This document shows, in pieces, positions 42,815-52,991 of a stretch of 64,000 nucleotides of DNA (the stretch's first letter is position 1; each line of letters opens with the position of its first letter). The notes under the pieces were generated by a model. That model saw only the letters and a list, made by a program, of their open reading frames with translations. It was not told where the DNA came from and searched no databases. Position numbers and translations under genes: made by a program. The stretch spans positions 62,638,501 through 62,702,500 of the forward strand of contig NC_072896.1 of the NCBI RefSeq assembly GCF_027943255.1. Direction: 5' to 3'. This stretch comes from Anastrepha obliqua (Eukaryota > Arthropoda > Insecta > Diptera > Tephritidae).

Positions 42815-43527
42815 TTAAGTCATATCAGATATCAATCGCGCTACTATGTACTGCACTTCGTGTGCTGTGGAATGAGTATTAATACCCTGACTAGCTCGGA
42901 CCCGATAAAAGAAATTTTCTAGACAATCTTGGTTTAACTTTCCAAGGAAAATAAATTTTAAATTTTAATGCTGTTGAAAAAGTTCCTCGCACAATTCCAG
43001 CATCGATTTTATTGTAGTACGAAAGCCTTGGATACATTTAATAGTAGAATATGCACGCATATTGTAGACATTGGACTAAAGAACTCGAAGTAACTTAATA
43101 GTCTTTCAACTTTGCCCCTATCATCCCGCTTCAGAGGAGACCTTAATGGATTTGTTGACTGGAAATGCTTTGCATCGAGTTCATCAAAAAGATCATTCAT
43201 TTCTTTAACAAATATCTGCGTGGGCTTGACAAAATTTATCAAGTTTTCGTCATTACCAAATAAATTTTGACTACACATCATGTAAATACCTGACGCTACC
43301 GAATTGCTCAATACTTGTGTTGCGCGTGAAACTCTAATTTTTTCGAAAATGCTTGGGTAAATATGAGCCTCCCTCAATTTTGGGCAAATTTTAAAATTGG
43401 AATTCTTTTGATCAATATCAAATAACTTCCTAATGACCTTAAAGCTTGCAGTGCCATGGGCGGTTGGAATATCATATTTCATAAATACATTACGGATGGA
43501 CTTTATGAGATGGCAATAGTCAAACAT
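42815..43527 (-). pseudogene. P-element-type transposase, C-terminal half, broken
   Basis: The minus-strand frame 43527-43009 has [58 protein letters not shown] and FDELDAKHFQSTNPLRSPLK. A second open piece at 42949-42815 has FLGKLNQDCLENFFYRVRAS, the conserved C-terminal part of P/THAP9-type transposases. A stop and degenerate sequence separate the two. The N-terminal THAP DNA-binding domain and the first catalytic residue region are missing, because the frame ends at a Tc1 fragment. It is not functional as it stands. Confidence 0.8.
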
Positions 43528-43529
43528 GC

Positions 43530-44143
43530 AAAAATTTGATATTTATGCACGACAACGATCCCAAACATACTGCGGGACTGGTCAAAAACTGGCTTTCGCA
43601 GGAAAATATTACCCAGCTCGATTGGCCAGCACAAAGTCCGGATTTAAATCCAATCGAAAACTTGTGAAATGATGTGAAGACGATGGTTGGACAAAAAAAA
43701 TTTAAAAATATCGATGAACTTTGGGAAGGTGTACAGGAAGCATGGAACTCTATCCAAAGGGGACAGGTGCCAAAAGTTAATAGAGAGTTTACCACGCAGG
43801 TGTGAAGGAGTTATACAGAATAACGGCTATTCTACCAAATATTGATATGGTAAATAATAATAGTCAACAATCTTTTCTCATTTCTTACAAATATTTCATA
43901 TTTTTTACAGAAATCAAAACTGCGCTAAGTCTTTGTCCAAATCCCACTATGACCAAATAAGAATTACTTCTATTTTATCATATTTTTTCTAGGGAAAACT
44001 GTCTACTTTAAGTTATTTTGTCTTATAATAAAGTGTTAAATATATTTAGTTAAAAAAACTGGATTTATTTTGATTTCATATCATTTAATCGAGCATTATA
44101 TTGAACTCTTTTTAAGTGCGCTAAACATTTGACCATAGCTGTA
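43530..44143 (+). mobile_element. Tc1-type transposon, 5'-truncated, nested in the P-like element
   Basis: Plus-strand coding of the DD34E C-terminal part: [34 protein letters not shown], then a stop replacing Trp, then a frame to about 43805. A likely right terminus is near 44121-44143 (CTAAACATTTGACCATAGCT). The 5' half and left end are missing. Confidence 0.8.
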
Positions 44144-44478
44144 TGTCCTATGCTAATATATGTATATAAACATGCATACATACAATTACGCGCAATTTTC
44201 ATAAAAAGACCAAAAAGAACAAATCTGTAAACATGCATACAAATCATATGGACATATCAAATGAACAACTCTGTTCTGTACGCAAGCAAATGTAAGCTAA
44301 TGTAAACTACATTTTGCACACATGCTTTTCACTCTCTCCTTCTCATTTCCCTCCGGCAGCCATATTAATTAATTTCCTACTGTTAACTTGTGCTGATTTC
44401 ATTTTCCTACCCGTATTTTGTTAGAAGGACCGGGCCGGGACTGCGCCTTCTCTATGAATTTACGTTCTCTGCTACTAC

Positions 44479-45270
44479 TACTAATTTTTTTGAGAATTAT
44501 GAATGTTTAGTGGAAAAGTGTGAATCAACAATGATAAAATAAGATATTGCCTTCCAAAGTCGTTCTGTCGATATGCTCCGAGAATATACAAACAAAACGA
44601 AGGGAAATTATATATTTGTGAAGAGAATGGAAAATGAAAGTAATAGAAACACATTTCTTGAGACGGCGTCATCCGGAGAAAAACTGCAAGTGGGGGTATT
44701 TTTTATTTATTTATTTATTTTTTTTTTTGTTTGTGCTTTCACAATTTAACACGCGGAACTTTCTTTCATTAGTTTGTTTAGTTCAAATGTCACAAATACA
44801 ATATTACCAAACAGTTCACTGAATTTTCACAAATCCCCCCTCTCATAAATTTTCTCTTTTTTATATGTTTTGTTCGTTTTTTTGTATTATTAAGATGACT
44901 AGCGGCACACTCGCCAAAATCGCGAAAAATAAAGTAACGCTTTTGGGAAGACACCACATTCTGTATTAAATTCGCCTTGGCTCATTATAAAAAAAGTGAA
45001 AGCACTCTTCTACTTCCTCTTTTTTGACGGCCACTCTTGGGATGAGTTTGACCGACAGTGAAGTGTGCGATGGTGTGAGTGCTTGGTCGTTTTGTATGAG
45101 CGTATTGGTGGGGTTGCTGTACCAAATTAGAATTTTTATGATAAGATTAAAAATAATACATAGAAAAAAATGCAAAATAATATCTTTGATCTCAAAAATT
45201 TACAATATCAAATATTTGTAATATATTTATATATGTATATTATACATATATTACTATTTTATATATGTAT
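44479..45270. other. Duplicated intergenic DNA of copy 2
   Basis: It matches 30376-31050, including the candidate exon sister at about 44550-44690 and the TGACGGCCACTCTTGGGATG stretch. No certain gene. Confidence 0.5.
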
Positions 45271-45391
45271 AAAGTGAAAATGAATAAAAATCATTGTTAT
45301 AATATATTTATATATGTATATATAATAATATATATGTATAATATACATATATAAATATATTATAACAATGATTTTTATTCATTTTCACTTT
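45271..45391. repeat. Perfect palindrome, 51-bp arms
   Basis: The left arm 45271-45321 (AAAGTGAAAATGAATAAAAA...) is the exact complement of 45341-45391, with a 19-bp AT spacer. It lies where the I-type element sits in copy 1. Confidence 0.9.
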
Positions 45392-45691
45392 TTTATAGAA
45401 GCTTGTGGTGTGGCATTTTTAGGCAACAAGCTTAGAATATTTTTACTTATGCCCTGGTGTGAATGCAATGCTATTTTTTGCAAAACTGTTGCGTGTAAGC
45501 CTAAGTTAAGGCGATGAGCTACATAGTGCGAACAGTCGATATTCTCGAGTTTGATACTTTTTCTATGTATCTATTTACAGACAATAGTATCGACTTAAAT
45601 AATTGTTCTGTTTTTCTTGGTTTTAAGAAGTTCGCTTTTAGAAGTGAAAAGCATTAAAGCGTAGCTATAAAACAGTCATATAGTTTTAACT

Positions 45692-47722
45692 ATGCCAAAC
45701 TTAAAGGATAAATCGCATGCTGTCAAAGGAAAGTCACATAAATACCGATCTAAATCGTCTTCCCGATATGCTGATGTGGATGGACGAAAAGTTAATTTCG
45801 TTTCAATACCAAACACCATAAAGCTTAGCATGTTGAATAGCGGACTTCTATCGTTTGAAAAAATCAGACTGGAGGCGAGAGATGAAAACAACTCTTTATC
45901 GAAAACAATACCACATTTTCCAATAATTAAATCGTATTTTCTGAAACTGTGTGACTTGCGTCGAAAGTTTCCTGTGCTGTACAAATTAGAGTTTCAAATT
46001 GCGACCAGAGTAGAGACAAACATGTGTAGACACGCTATGAGGAAAAATAATCATGAAAAAAATCAAAACCCGAAATGTATTCCTTATGATTACAACCGCG
46101 TTGTTCTTAAAAAGTCATCTTTTGTTCGTGATTCAGATTATATTAATGCATCCTATGTCGACAGTCTACTCAAACCAAATGCTTATATTGTATCCCAGGG
46201 GCCTGTGGAGGAGACTGTAAATGAATTCTGGCAAATGGTTTGGCAAGAAAATATTAGTGCTATCATTATGCTTACTAAAACGTTTGACTTCGCGAAAGTT
46301 ATGTGTGTTCAATATTGGCCTCCAAACATGGAAGTACATGAAACATATGGCGATATACACATAAACATTGTACGAGAAGAACAGCTTGCGAATTTCCATA
46401 TCAGAACATTTCATTTATATAAAGTTAATGAAGCTAAGGAAATTATAGACGAACGCCTTATACTGCAGTTTCATTATACAGAATGGTACTCTCATTCCTG
46501 TCCTTTTTCTAATGCACTTTTAGAGTTTCGACGTCGAGTTCGCTTGGTTGTTGGAAATATAATTAAAGGTGACGATTTAAAAGGGCCCATGTTAGTTCAT
46601 TGTAGTGATGGAGGGGGTAGATCCGGTGTCTATTTGTCTATTGATGCAAATCTTGAGCTAGCAGAGGAGGAGGAGTGTTTCAATGTTTTTGGTTACCTGA
46701 AGAAATTACGTCAGTCTAGAAAGGGTCTCGTAGAAAATGTTGAACAATATAAATTTATATACGACACTCTTGAGGAGCATATAATATGTGGAAAAACGTG
46801 GTTTCCGGTATCCGAACTTTCTGATCGCCTAAAAGTTAAAGCTCGCAGAAATGCATTAACAAAGATGAACGAATATCAAATGGAATATGAACAAATTTGC
46901 AAACAGACACCTCGATTTACGATAGGAGATTGCGCTGGAGGACATAGAGCTGATAATCGGGATAAAAATCGGGATGTTTTATGCGTGCCTCCTGATAATT
47001 TTAGACCGTATTTAACATCGTTTCAAGGAAACGCTTTTACCGACTATATAAATTCTGTTTTTGTCGACGGATATACTAAACCCAGAGAATATATTGTTAC
47101 GGAATGGCCACTGAAACACACGTTAGGGGAATTTTGGTCTCTCGTGTACGATCAAGAATGCTCTGTAGTTGTAGTTCTTTGTCAACCTCCTTTAAATTCA
47201 CAGAACTTCCCTTCTTTTTGGCCACACAAGCTGAAAATGGAAAAGTACGGACCGGTATTCTCGGTACATAGCGTTTCTTCAAAAAACTACACTAATATAA
47301 AGCAATGGGAATTTAAAATTAATAAGAAAATCGTGTCTTTGACGGAAATGATGGCAGGTGTTAAAGCGCCTACGAAAACTGTTCAACTATTTCAACTTAC
47401 ATGTTGGCCTATGGGGCATAAAGTACCGACTTCAACTAACTCGCTTGTATACCTTATGAATATGGTTGAGGTTTGGAGACAAAAAGTTGATTATGGCCCA
47501 GTTTGTGTTGTCTCTCCAGATGGTAGGAGTCGTGCTGGTGTATACTGTGCAGCTAATGCCTGCATTGAACAAGTGATTCAACATGGAGAAGTTGATGTTT
47601 TCCAGGCTGTAAAAACTGTTCGTCGACATCGACCGCAGCTTATTGAAAATATGACAGAATACAAATATTGTTACGACTTGGTTCTGCATTATGTTCTTCA
47701 TTTTCTTAACAAAACTAAATAA
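45692..47722 (+). CDS. Intronless tandem tyrosine-phosphatase-domain protein, likely pseudophosphatase (copy B)
   Basis: 676 residues, single exon. The basic N-terminus (about 1-60) has no signal peptide or membrane span, so a cytosolic protein is expected. Domain 1 (about 95-380): DYNRVVL, DSDYINASYVDS, SQGPVEETVNEFWQMVWQ, and the P-loop HCSDGGGRSGVY at 303-314 with Cys304 and the Arg kept. The WPD loop reads WYSHSCP (265-271), so the general-acid Asp is absent. Domain 2 (about 425-670): DYINSVFVDGYTKPREYIV, TCWPMGHKVP, and VVSPDGRSRAGVY (about 606-618), where the nucleophile Cys is replaced. The domain pair and the C-terminus (RPQLIENMTEYKYCYDLVLH) resemble the cytoplasmic part of receptor PTPs such as Ptp99A. 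Origin by retroposition is inferred from the lack of introns. Catalysis looks weak or absent. Confidence 0.85.
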   Translation: MPNLKDKSHAVKGKSHKYRSKSSSRYADVDGRKVNFVSIPNTIKLSMLNSGLLSFEKIRLEARDENNSLSKTIPHFPIIKSYFLKLCDLRRKFPVLYKLEFQIATRVETNMCRHAMRKNNHEKNQNPKCIPYDYNRVVLKKSSFVRDSDYINASYVDSLLKPNAYIVSQGPVEETVNEFWQMVWQENISAIIMLTKTFDFAKVMCVQYWPPNMEVHETYGDIHINIVREEQLANFHIRTFHLYKVNEAKEIIDERLILQFHYTEWYSHSCPFSNALLEFRRRVRLVVGNIIKGDDLKGPMLVHCSDGGGRSGVYLSIDANLELAEEEECFNVFGYLKKLRQSRKGLVENVEQYKFIYDTLEEHIICGKTWFPVSELSDRLKVKARRNALTKMNEYQMEYEQICKQTPRFTIGDCAGGHRADNRDKNRDVLCVPPDNFRPYLTSFQGNAFTDYINSVFVDGYTKPREYIVTEWPLKHTLGEFWSLVYDQECSVVVVLCQPPLNSQNFPSFWPHKLKMEKYGPVFSVHSVSSKNYTNIKQWEFKINKKIVSLTEMMAGVKAPTKTVQLFQLTCWPMGHKVPTSTNSLVYLMNMVEVWRQKVDYGPVCVVSPDGRSRAGVYCAANACIEQVIQHGEVDVFQAVKTVRRHRPQLIENMTEYKYCYDLVLHYVLHFLNKTK

Positions 47723-48958
47723 GTGACTTTCATAAATTGATCAAATATTAAGCTTGGTTTGGTAATTGTATTATTTTAATAACATAGTTATACTATATAT
47801 ATATTATTAATTGTATTAAAGGTGTACAAAAAAAATTGAATATATTACTCTTGATAAGAAAATTCGTGAGTTATATTTATAGTATCATACTTATAATACA
47901 ATAAATTGCATTTCATGCACAGACGATGTATAAGTGGCCGATACAAATAAAATATTCGGCCTTATCGTGAATTGCGTGTGAGCAAATGTAAAAACTGCAA
48001 TACAATACAAGAGAAATTATTCTCTGTTGTTTTTGTGTACTAAAATTTTGGGAACGATTTGTTCATATAGTAAAGTCTTCGAGTAGTACAGAAATTTGAT
48101 AAAGCCAAATGTATGATTGTATGCAAGGTTTGAAAGCAAAGAAAAAGTAAAAAATTACAATACCAAGGAAAACGACTAATGAAATAGCCGGTAAAATAGA
48201 ATCTGCTATGGCATGAAAGTTAGTGAACTACTCACGCGTCAGAATATATCAATTAAATTAAAAATTGGATTTTTAAACTCTCACGTATGGTCGAAACTTT
48301 TACATTGATGCGAAGTCTGGTGCTTCAGAAAAGTGATAGGAATAAACCACTGTTAAATAAGGGCATGCGACCATTAATGTTAACAAACAAACAAGGGGCA
48401 TGCGAATGTACATAAAAAATTATTTCGGACATATTACCAGAGGCGACAAATGCGAAGGCGAAGAGCAATTCACAAAAAAAGGCGTGGTTTGAAAACAGAC
48501 AGGTCTCAACACAATTAACGAACTAACAAAACAGCGAGAAACGTACATAAATTCAATGATATTGTATCAGAATAAGAAACTTCGCGAACCGACTAGCGAT
48601 TATGGCAATACAGAGCGAATGAGGTACTGAAACAAAAACATGAGTTGGATTGTTACTAGATGGCGAGACAGGAGTTTCGCCGGAACGACCCGGATTTACT
48701 ATAATATAATTCACCCAAGGACTGTGACTCCAGCACCAGCCCTGTACATGTATGGTTGCTGCTACCACAACCACAGAAGATGCGAGTTGCGATTTAATAC
48801 TAAAACGTTCACTCACAACTTAAATTTGCCACTCCTTAATCTATTGTTGCATTTTGGAAGTTTGGAGAAAGAGGAAGAGTGTGATAGCCTTGTGCAAACG
48901 TATGTAGTATAAATAGTACACAAAGTAAACTATACATAAGTAATTATTGCCATAATTT
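47723..48958. other. AT-rich intergenic region after the phosphatase gene
   Basis: A possible poly-A signal AATAAA lies near 47900. No other gene or repeat end was recognised. Confidence 0.5.
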
Positions 48959-48959
48959 C

Positions 48960-51522
48960 TGTGACAATTATACAATGCATACAGCGAAAACGAATTCGAG
49001 TAAGATTGACGAGATAGTCGACTTCATGAGCCGACGTGGAACCGAAATAGCTGCGATCCAAGAAACAACACTGCACTCTAGCTCCTCCCTGATTAACAGG
49101 AATGACTATAACACACACAGAAAGGATCGCGAGAGAGACAATGGTGGAAGCCTAGCGTTTAAAGTCTACCACACAGTGCAGTATCGTCTTATCGATGAAG
49201 GCATCGACCGCAGATACAGCATCTTATTCAAGGTATAGCTGTCCGGTCAGGCGATGCTGAGCTCAAAAACTCTAACATTTATATACCCCCTGTCTGTCAC
49301 CTGTTGCACGGCTGGATATCACCCCGAAATTGGTGCGCTCATCAGGGGTGAAAACCGATTGGTAATAGGTGACTTTAATGAGCTTCACGATTTTGACGTT
49401 CAAGCCTACCAAATGATCGTTGGGGACAGCTATTGGCAGAGCAGATTGAGCACTGTTAACGACGACGCCCCCACTAGGGTAGTGAGCAATTGCAGTAGCT
49501 CGCCTGACATCACAATTGCTAGCGCAGGTCTGATAAATAGCATAACCTGGCGACCTATGGTATCGCTTGCATCAGACCACTTGCCCATTATCATGATCGA
49601 GAAACCTACCGACTTTTTTCCGGGAATCACCGGTCATATACTAACTTTAACAAAGCTGATTGGACTAGATTCGCGGAATTTACTGAAGACATCTTCGCCG
49701 CTCTCCCCATTCCCACCGATGTGCCCGTAGGCGAACGCGCATTCCGTACGGCGATCACAGCCGCCTCGGCTCGATTCATACTAGCTGGACGGATCCGGGA
49801 CATACGTCCCAATTTCCCAGCTGAAGGAGCTGTTCAGGCGAACAAGCGTGATTTCCTACGCCAGGCCGATCCCGGGGATCCTCAGATAAAGGACCAAGTG
49901 GGAAGAGCATCTAAAGTCCTGCAACTTCACCTCTGGTGTGAGCAAGCTCTTTTCCACCGTAAGGTGCCTGTCGAACCCGACGAAACACAATGATAAGGTG
50001 GATATCACCTTCAACGGATCCGAAGAGATGCGCGAGCTACTTAAGCCGGACATTTTTTCTGCATCATCCAAAAGCTGGGTACACTGGGAGTAGAATACCT
50101 CATCAAGGTCTTCAATCTGTCTATGACCCCTCTCATAATTTCTGATAAGTAGAAACTAGGGAGAGTGGTCCCACTACTGAAACCTGGGAAATCCGCCAAC
50201 CAAGGGGAGTCCTATCGTCCGATAACTCTTTCCCCAGTAGTGAAGATTCTTGAAGCCCTTCTACTCCCACTCTTTACGAAACACCTGACCCAGCCTCACA
50301 CCAGCATGGTTATCGAGGAGTACACAGCACTCACCGTCATTAACACCTAGGTACCACGGACGGCGGACTTAATTAAAACCGCCCCTGCGAGAGGACTGCC
50401 CTAGTAGCGTTGGATCTAAAAAGCGCTTTCGATACAATCGGCCCCGCCACCTGAGTGGTCCTCATTCGTCTGTGAAACTTCGAGACGACCAAACAGGAAA
50501 ATAAAGCAAGGAGTTCCGCAGGGTGGTGTCCTTTCACCCTTGCTTTTCAATTTCTATATCTCGAAACTCCCCCAGCCACCAGAGGCAGTCTGTCTGGTTC
50601 CTACGCCGACGACTGCATGATAATGGCGTTGAGCAATGACATTGATGGCCTACGCTCCAAAGTAAACGACTACCTCACCTGCCCTTCTCGCTTCTTCACT
50701 GCGAGGAACTCACAACTTTCCCCACTAAATCCACGGTGACCCTCTTCACCACCTGGTCAAAGGAGGTCAAGCTGCAACTTAAGCTAAAAGTCGATGGCCC
50801 ACCAATTTCGACGGTAAACAACCCCAAAATATCGAGAGACACCTTTGACAACTTGCTCTCCTTCTCAGCGCATACAATCGCAGTGGAGGAAGCTTCAGAC
50901 CTGCCATAAGAACCGCGACCGGATGTCTCATGATGTCCTCGATACAAAACCTACACGACGAGGCCCATATGCTGCCTGTGAAGGAGCATAAACTGCTCAG
51001 CAAGCAATTTCTGCTAGGGTATTACCGGAGGCCTCACCCATGCAGACATCTGCTTGAGCCTGATCCACCTCCCAGGCACGTCAGGAGGAACTTCCGCGAT
51101 TACTCGGACGAGATCCAGGACAAAACAGACAGACAGCTACTGGATCGGACAGTGTGCAGACAGACCATTAACGACATTCATCGGGAGACGATTACCACCT
51201 TCCTAAGCTCCCGACCCCCGAATGCCGTTATCACATTGCAACCACCACCTACCGCAGACGAAGTGCTCCAACTTCCCTTACTTATCCAGAATCGACCCCG
51301 ACATACTAAACATATGTCCGGCATGTGAAGGCACCCCGCACGACACTAACCCCCTTTTCATATGCCCCATCAAACCCACTTATTTAACACCCCTCTCCCT
51401 CTCGACACAACCTGTCGAAACAGCTAGTTTCCTGGGCCTACCGTTAGATGAGCTAGACGAAGACGACCTGTAATTACACTACACTGACAGGGCAAAGTTA
51501 GTGCTACAACAACAACAGAACG
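48960..51522 (+). mobile_element. Non-LTR retrotransposon (EN + RT), decayed
   Basis: Plus-strand pieces in several frames: endonuclease start (SSKIDEIVDFMSRRGTEIAA, IQETT, near 48990-49080), mid endonuclease (RLVIGDFNEL; MVSLASDHLPIIM near 49550), RT (NQGESYRPITLSPVVKILEA near 50200; GVPQGGVLSPLLFNFYISKL near 50510; SYADDC-like near 50605), and a C-terminus at 51222-51473 with CPACEGTPHDTNPLFICPIK and LGLPLDELDEDDL. A (CAA)n-like 3' tail is near 51508-51522. Several stops and internal losses make it dead. It is the same family as 13122-15899 and 57133-57370. Confidence 0.85.
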
Positions 51523-51974
51523 AATTTTCGAACGAAAAAAGTTGTAGCAGCAAAACATTCCCCATGCATGTACGGGATGCTCCTGGAGTGACAGCCCTTG
51601 GCCGGATATAAAGTCGGCAGGGAATGTTTTTTTCGTGGCAATTTTGCTTATTAATAATGAAGTGGGGAGATAAGAAAAATCGCTTTACAGTGATTGCATT
51701 CGTAGGTGTGACAAAAGTGCAACCGAGTTGACGAGTTGCTGAAAGAACTTAATATTTCGTGAATGTCAGAAAGCAGAAAATCATGTCCAGGGAAATGAAT
51801 GTATCGACCAGATCCATGTCAATACTAATTTGAGGTGATCTCCACATGAAAGCATTCCGTCCCTCAACTGTTCATCTCTTGACAATACGCTTGAAAAAAA
51901 TCGACTCGACTGTTACTGTTGAAGAAGTTTTATAATAAGCAAAACGACAAAATCTGAGAACAAAAAAAAAATCC
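51523..51974. other. Non-coding stretch
   Basis: Nothing recognised. Confidence 0.4.
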
Positions 51975-52510
51975 TTCGACATGTCCAGTAGTATCGAAAT
52001 TTTATAAGTTTCTTGCCGCTGTTTTTTGCATCTAACTGTAGCTTCTGCGCAGATTTGGTGCACAGCAGCGGTGGCTGTCGATCATTTAGAAAGCATATTT
52101 ACATATGTACATATAAGGGTGCAAATATATATACGGAGCTGCGGCCGTTTGACATGAGAAAATTAACATCCTCCAAATATTGGCAAATATTTATGCAAAA
52201 TATATTCCAGTATTGACTATTTTCGAATGGTGCATGGTCAGTAATTTCTTAGCTACAGAATTTTCTCACCGTTGAGAAAATTTGGCACATGGGCGGCACG
52301 TTTTATGAATGAGAGCACTTGGTCCTACAAATACGAGCTGTAACTTATAAATAAATGTGCTTTTCTTGTACTTCACAATATTTGAAACTTTTGAGCGCCG
52401 CTATGACTGAAAGAATCATGGCCGCTACGGCTGCTTCTATGAATGTATTTTTTTCATGTACTTGCAAAGCCTAGAGTTTTATCTTTAGACAGCAGAGGAA
52501 TAAAGTGAGT
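51975..52510 (+). repeat. Dispersed non-coding repeat, copy 3 of 3
   Basis: It follows the order of 4600-5130 (ACGGAGCTGCGGCCG, CAAATATTGGCAAAT, ACATGGGCGGCACGTTTTAT) with more divergence. Confidence 0.7.
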
Positions 52511-52701
52511 GCCCTGTTTTTTTCCGGGATGACGCCCGTAAAGAGGAAACTCTCCTGAGTACTGCTATACCGGCGTAGCTGTATGCACGACGTGTAGCCT
52601 CACAGTTACACCTACATACTACATACTATCTATCACTCTCCCCGTAAATGTCCAAAAAGGTATTACTTCTCTGGGCTGATGGGCCTATGAGCTAGGCTGC
52701 T

Positions 52702-52898
52702 AGTTATTTCGTCTACGAACCACCGCGCGTCTTAAATTATTATGGATATGTTTTGCATCCGCGCAGATTCGCTTCCAAGGATCACCCGATTTTAGCATAA
52801 AATCTAGAATATTTTCTCCGTATAAGATGCTACAGGTTTCAGAAGCATAGCGTGGGCATTGGAACAGGACGTGATCAGCGTCTTCTTCCCTCTCCGTT
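52702..52898 (-). pseudogene. R1-type ORF2 C-terminal fragment
   Basis: The minus-strand frame TEREEDADHVLFQCPRYASE continues to a stop after RRAVVRRRNN. This is the typical C-terminal zinc-knuckle tail (H and C of the CCHC motif) of R1-clade reverse transcriptases. It is only about 65 codons. Confidence 0.65.
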
Positions 52899-52953
52899 CA
52901 GACTGGGCTTTTTGGGGAACTGTCATGACCGAATCTATGGAGGTATTTTCGAA

Positions 52954-52957
<4 letters not shown>

Positions 52958-52991
<34 letters not shown>
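52958..52991 (+). repeat. (ATT)n microsatellite
   Basis: About eleven trinucleotide units in a row. Confidence 0.95.

Larger units (their letters stand above)
41039..44471. mobile_element. P-superfamily-like DNA transposon with perfect 31-bp TIRs
   Basis: The termini are exact 31-bp inverted repeats (41039-41069 and 44441-44471), beginning CAGAGAACGTAAATTCATAG. A second inverted motif, GGGTAGGAA, lies about 70 bp inside the left end and about 60 bp inside the right end. CTACTAC flanks both sides (41032-41038 and 44472-44478) and the sister copy at 30376 has the uninterrupted CTA repeat, so the insertion is precise. The interior holds P-type transposase fragments (42815-43527), a Tc1 fragment (43530-44143) and a dispersed repeat (41984-42350). 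TIR length and subterminal repeats fit P elements, while the CAGAGAAC start resembles hAT ends; the transposase decides for P. Confidence 0.75.
35871..47041 (+). repeat. Tandem segmental duplication, copy 2
   Basis: This is the second unit, starting at the junction inside phosphatase copy A and matching copy 1 up to the point (47041) where copy A breaks off. Private to this copy are the pogo-like element (about 38725-39300), a minisatellite, a segment of about 185 bp near 40310-40500, and the P-like element (41039-44471). Confidence 0.9.

Noticed and set aside
41039..44471. Calling the 31-bp TIR element a hAT transposon from its CAGAGAAC end
   Set aside because: No hAT transposase motif was found inside; the only related coding is of P type, and the inner inverted motif also fits P.
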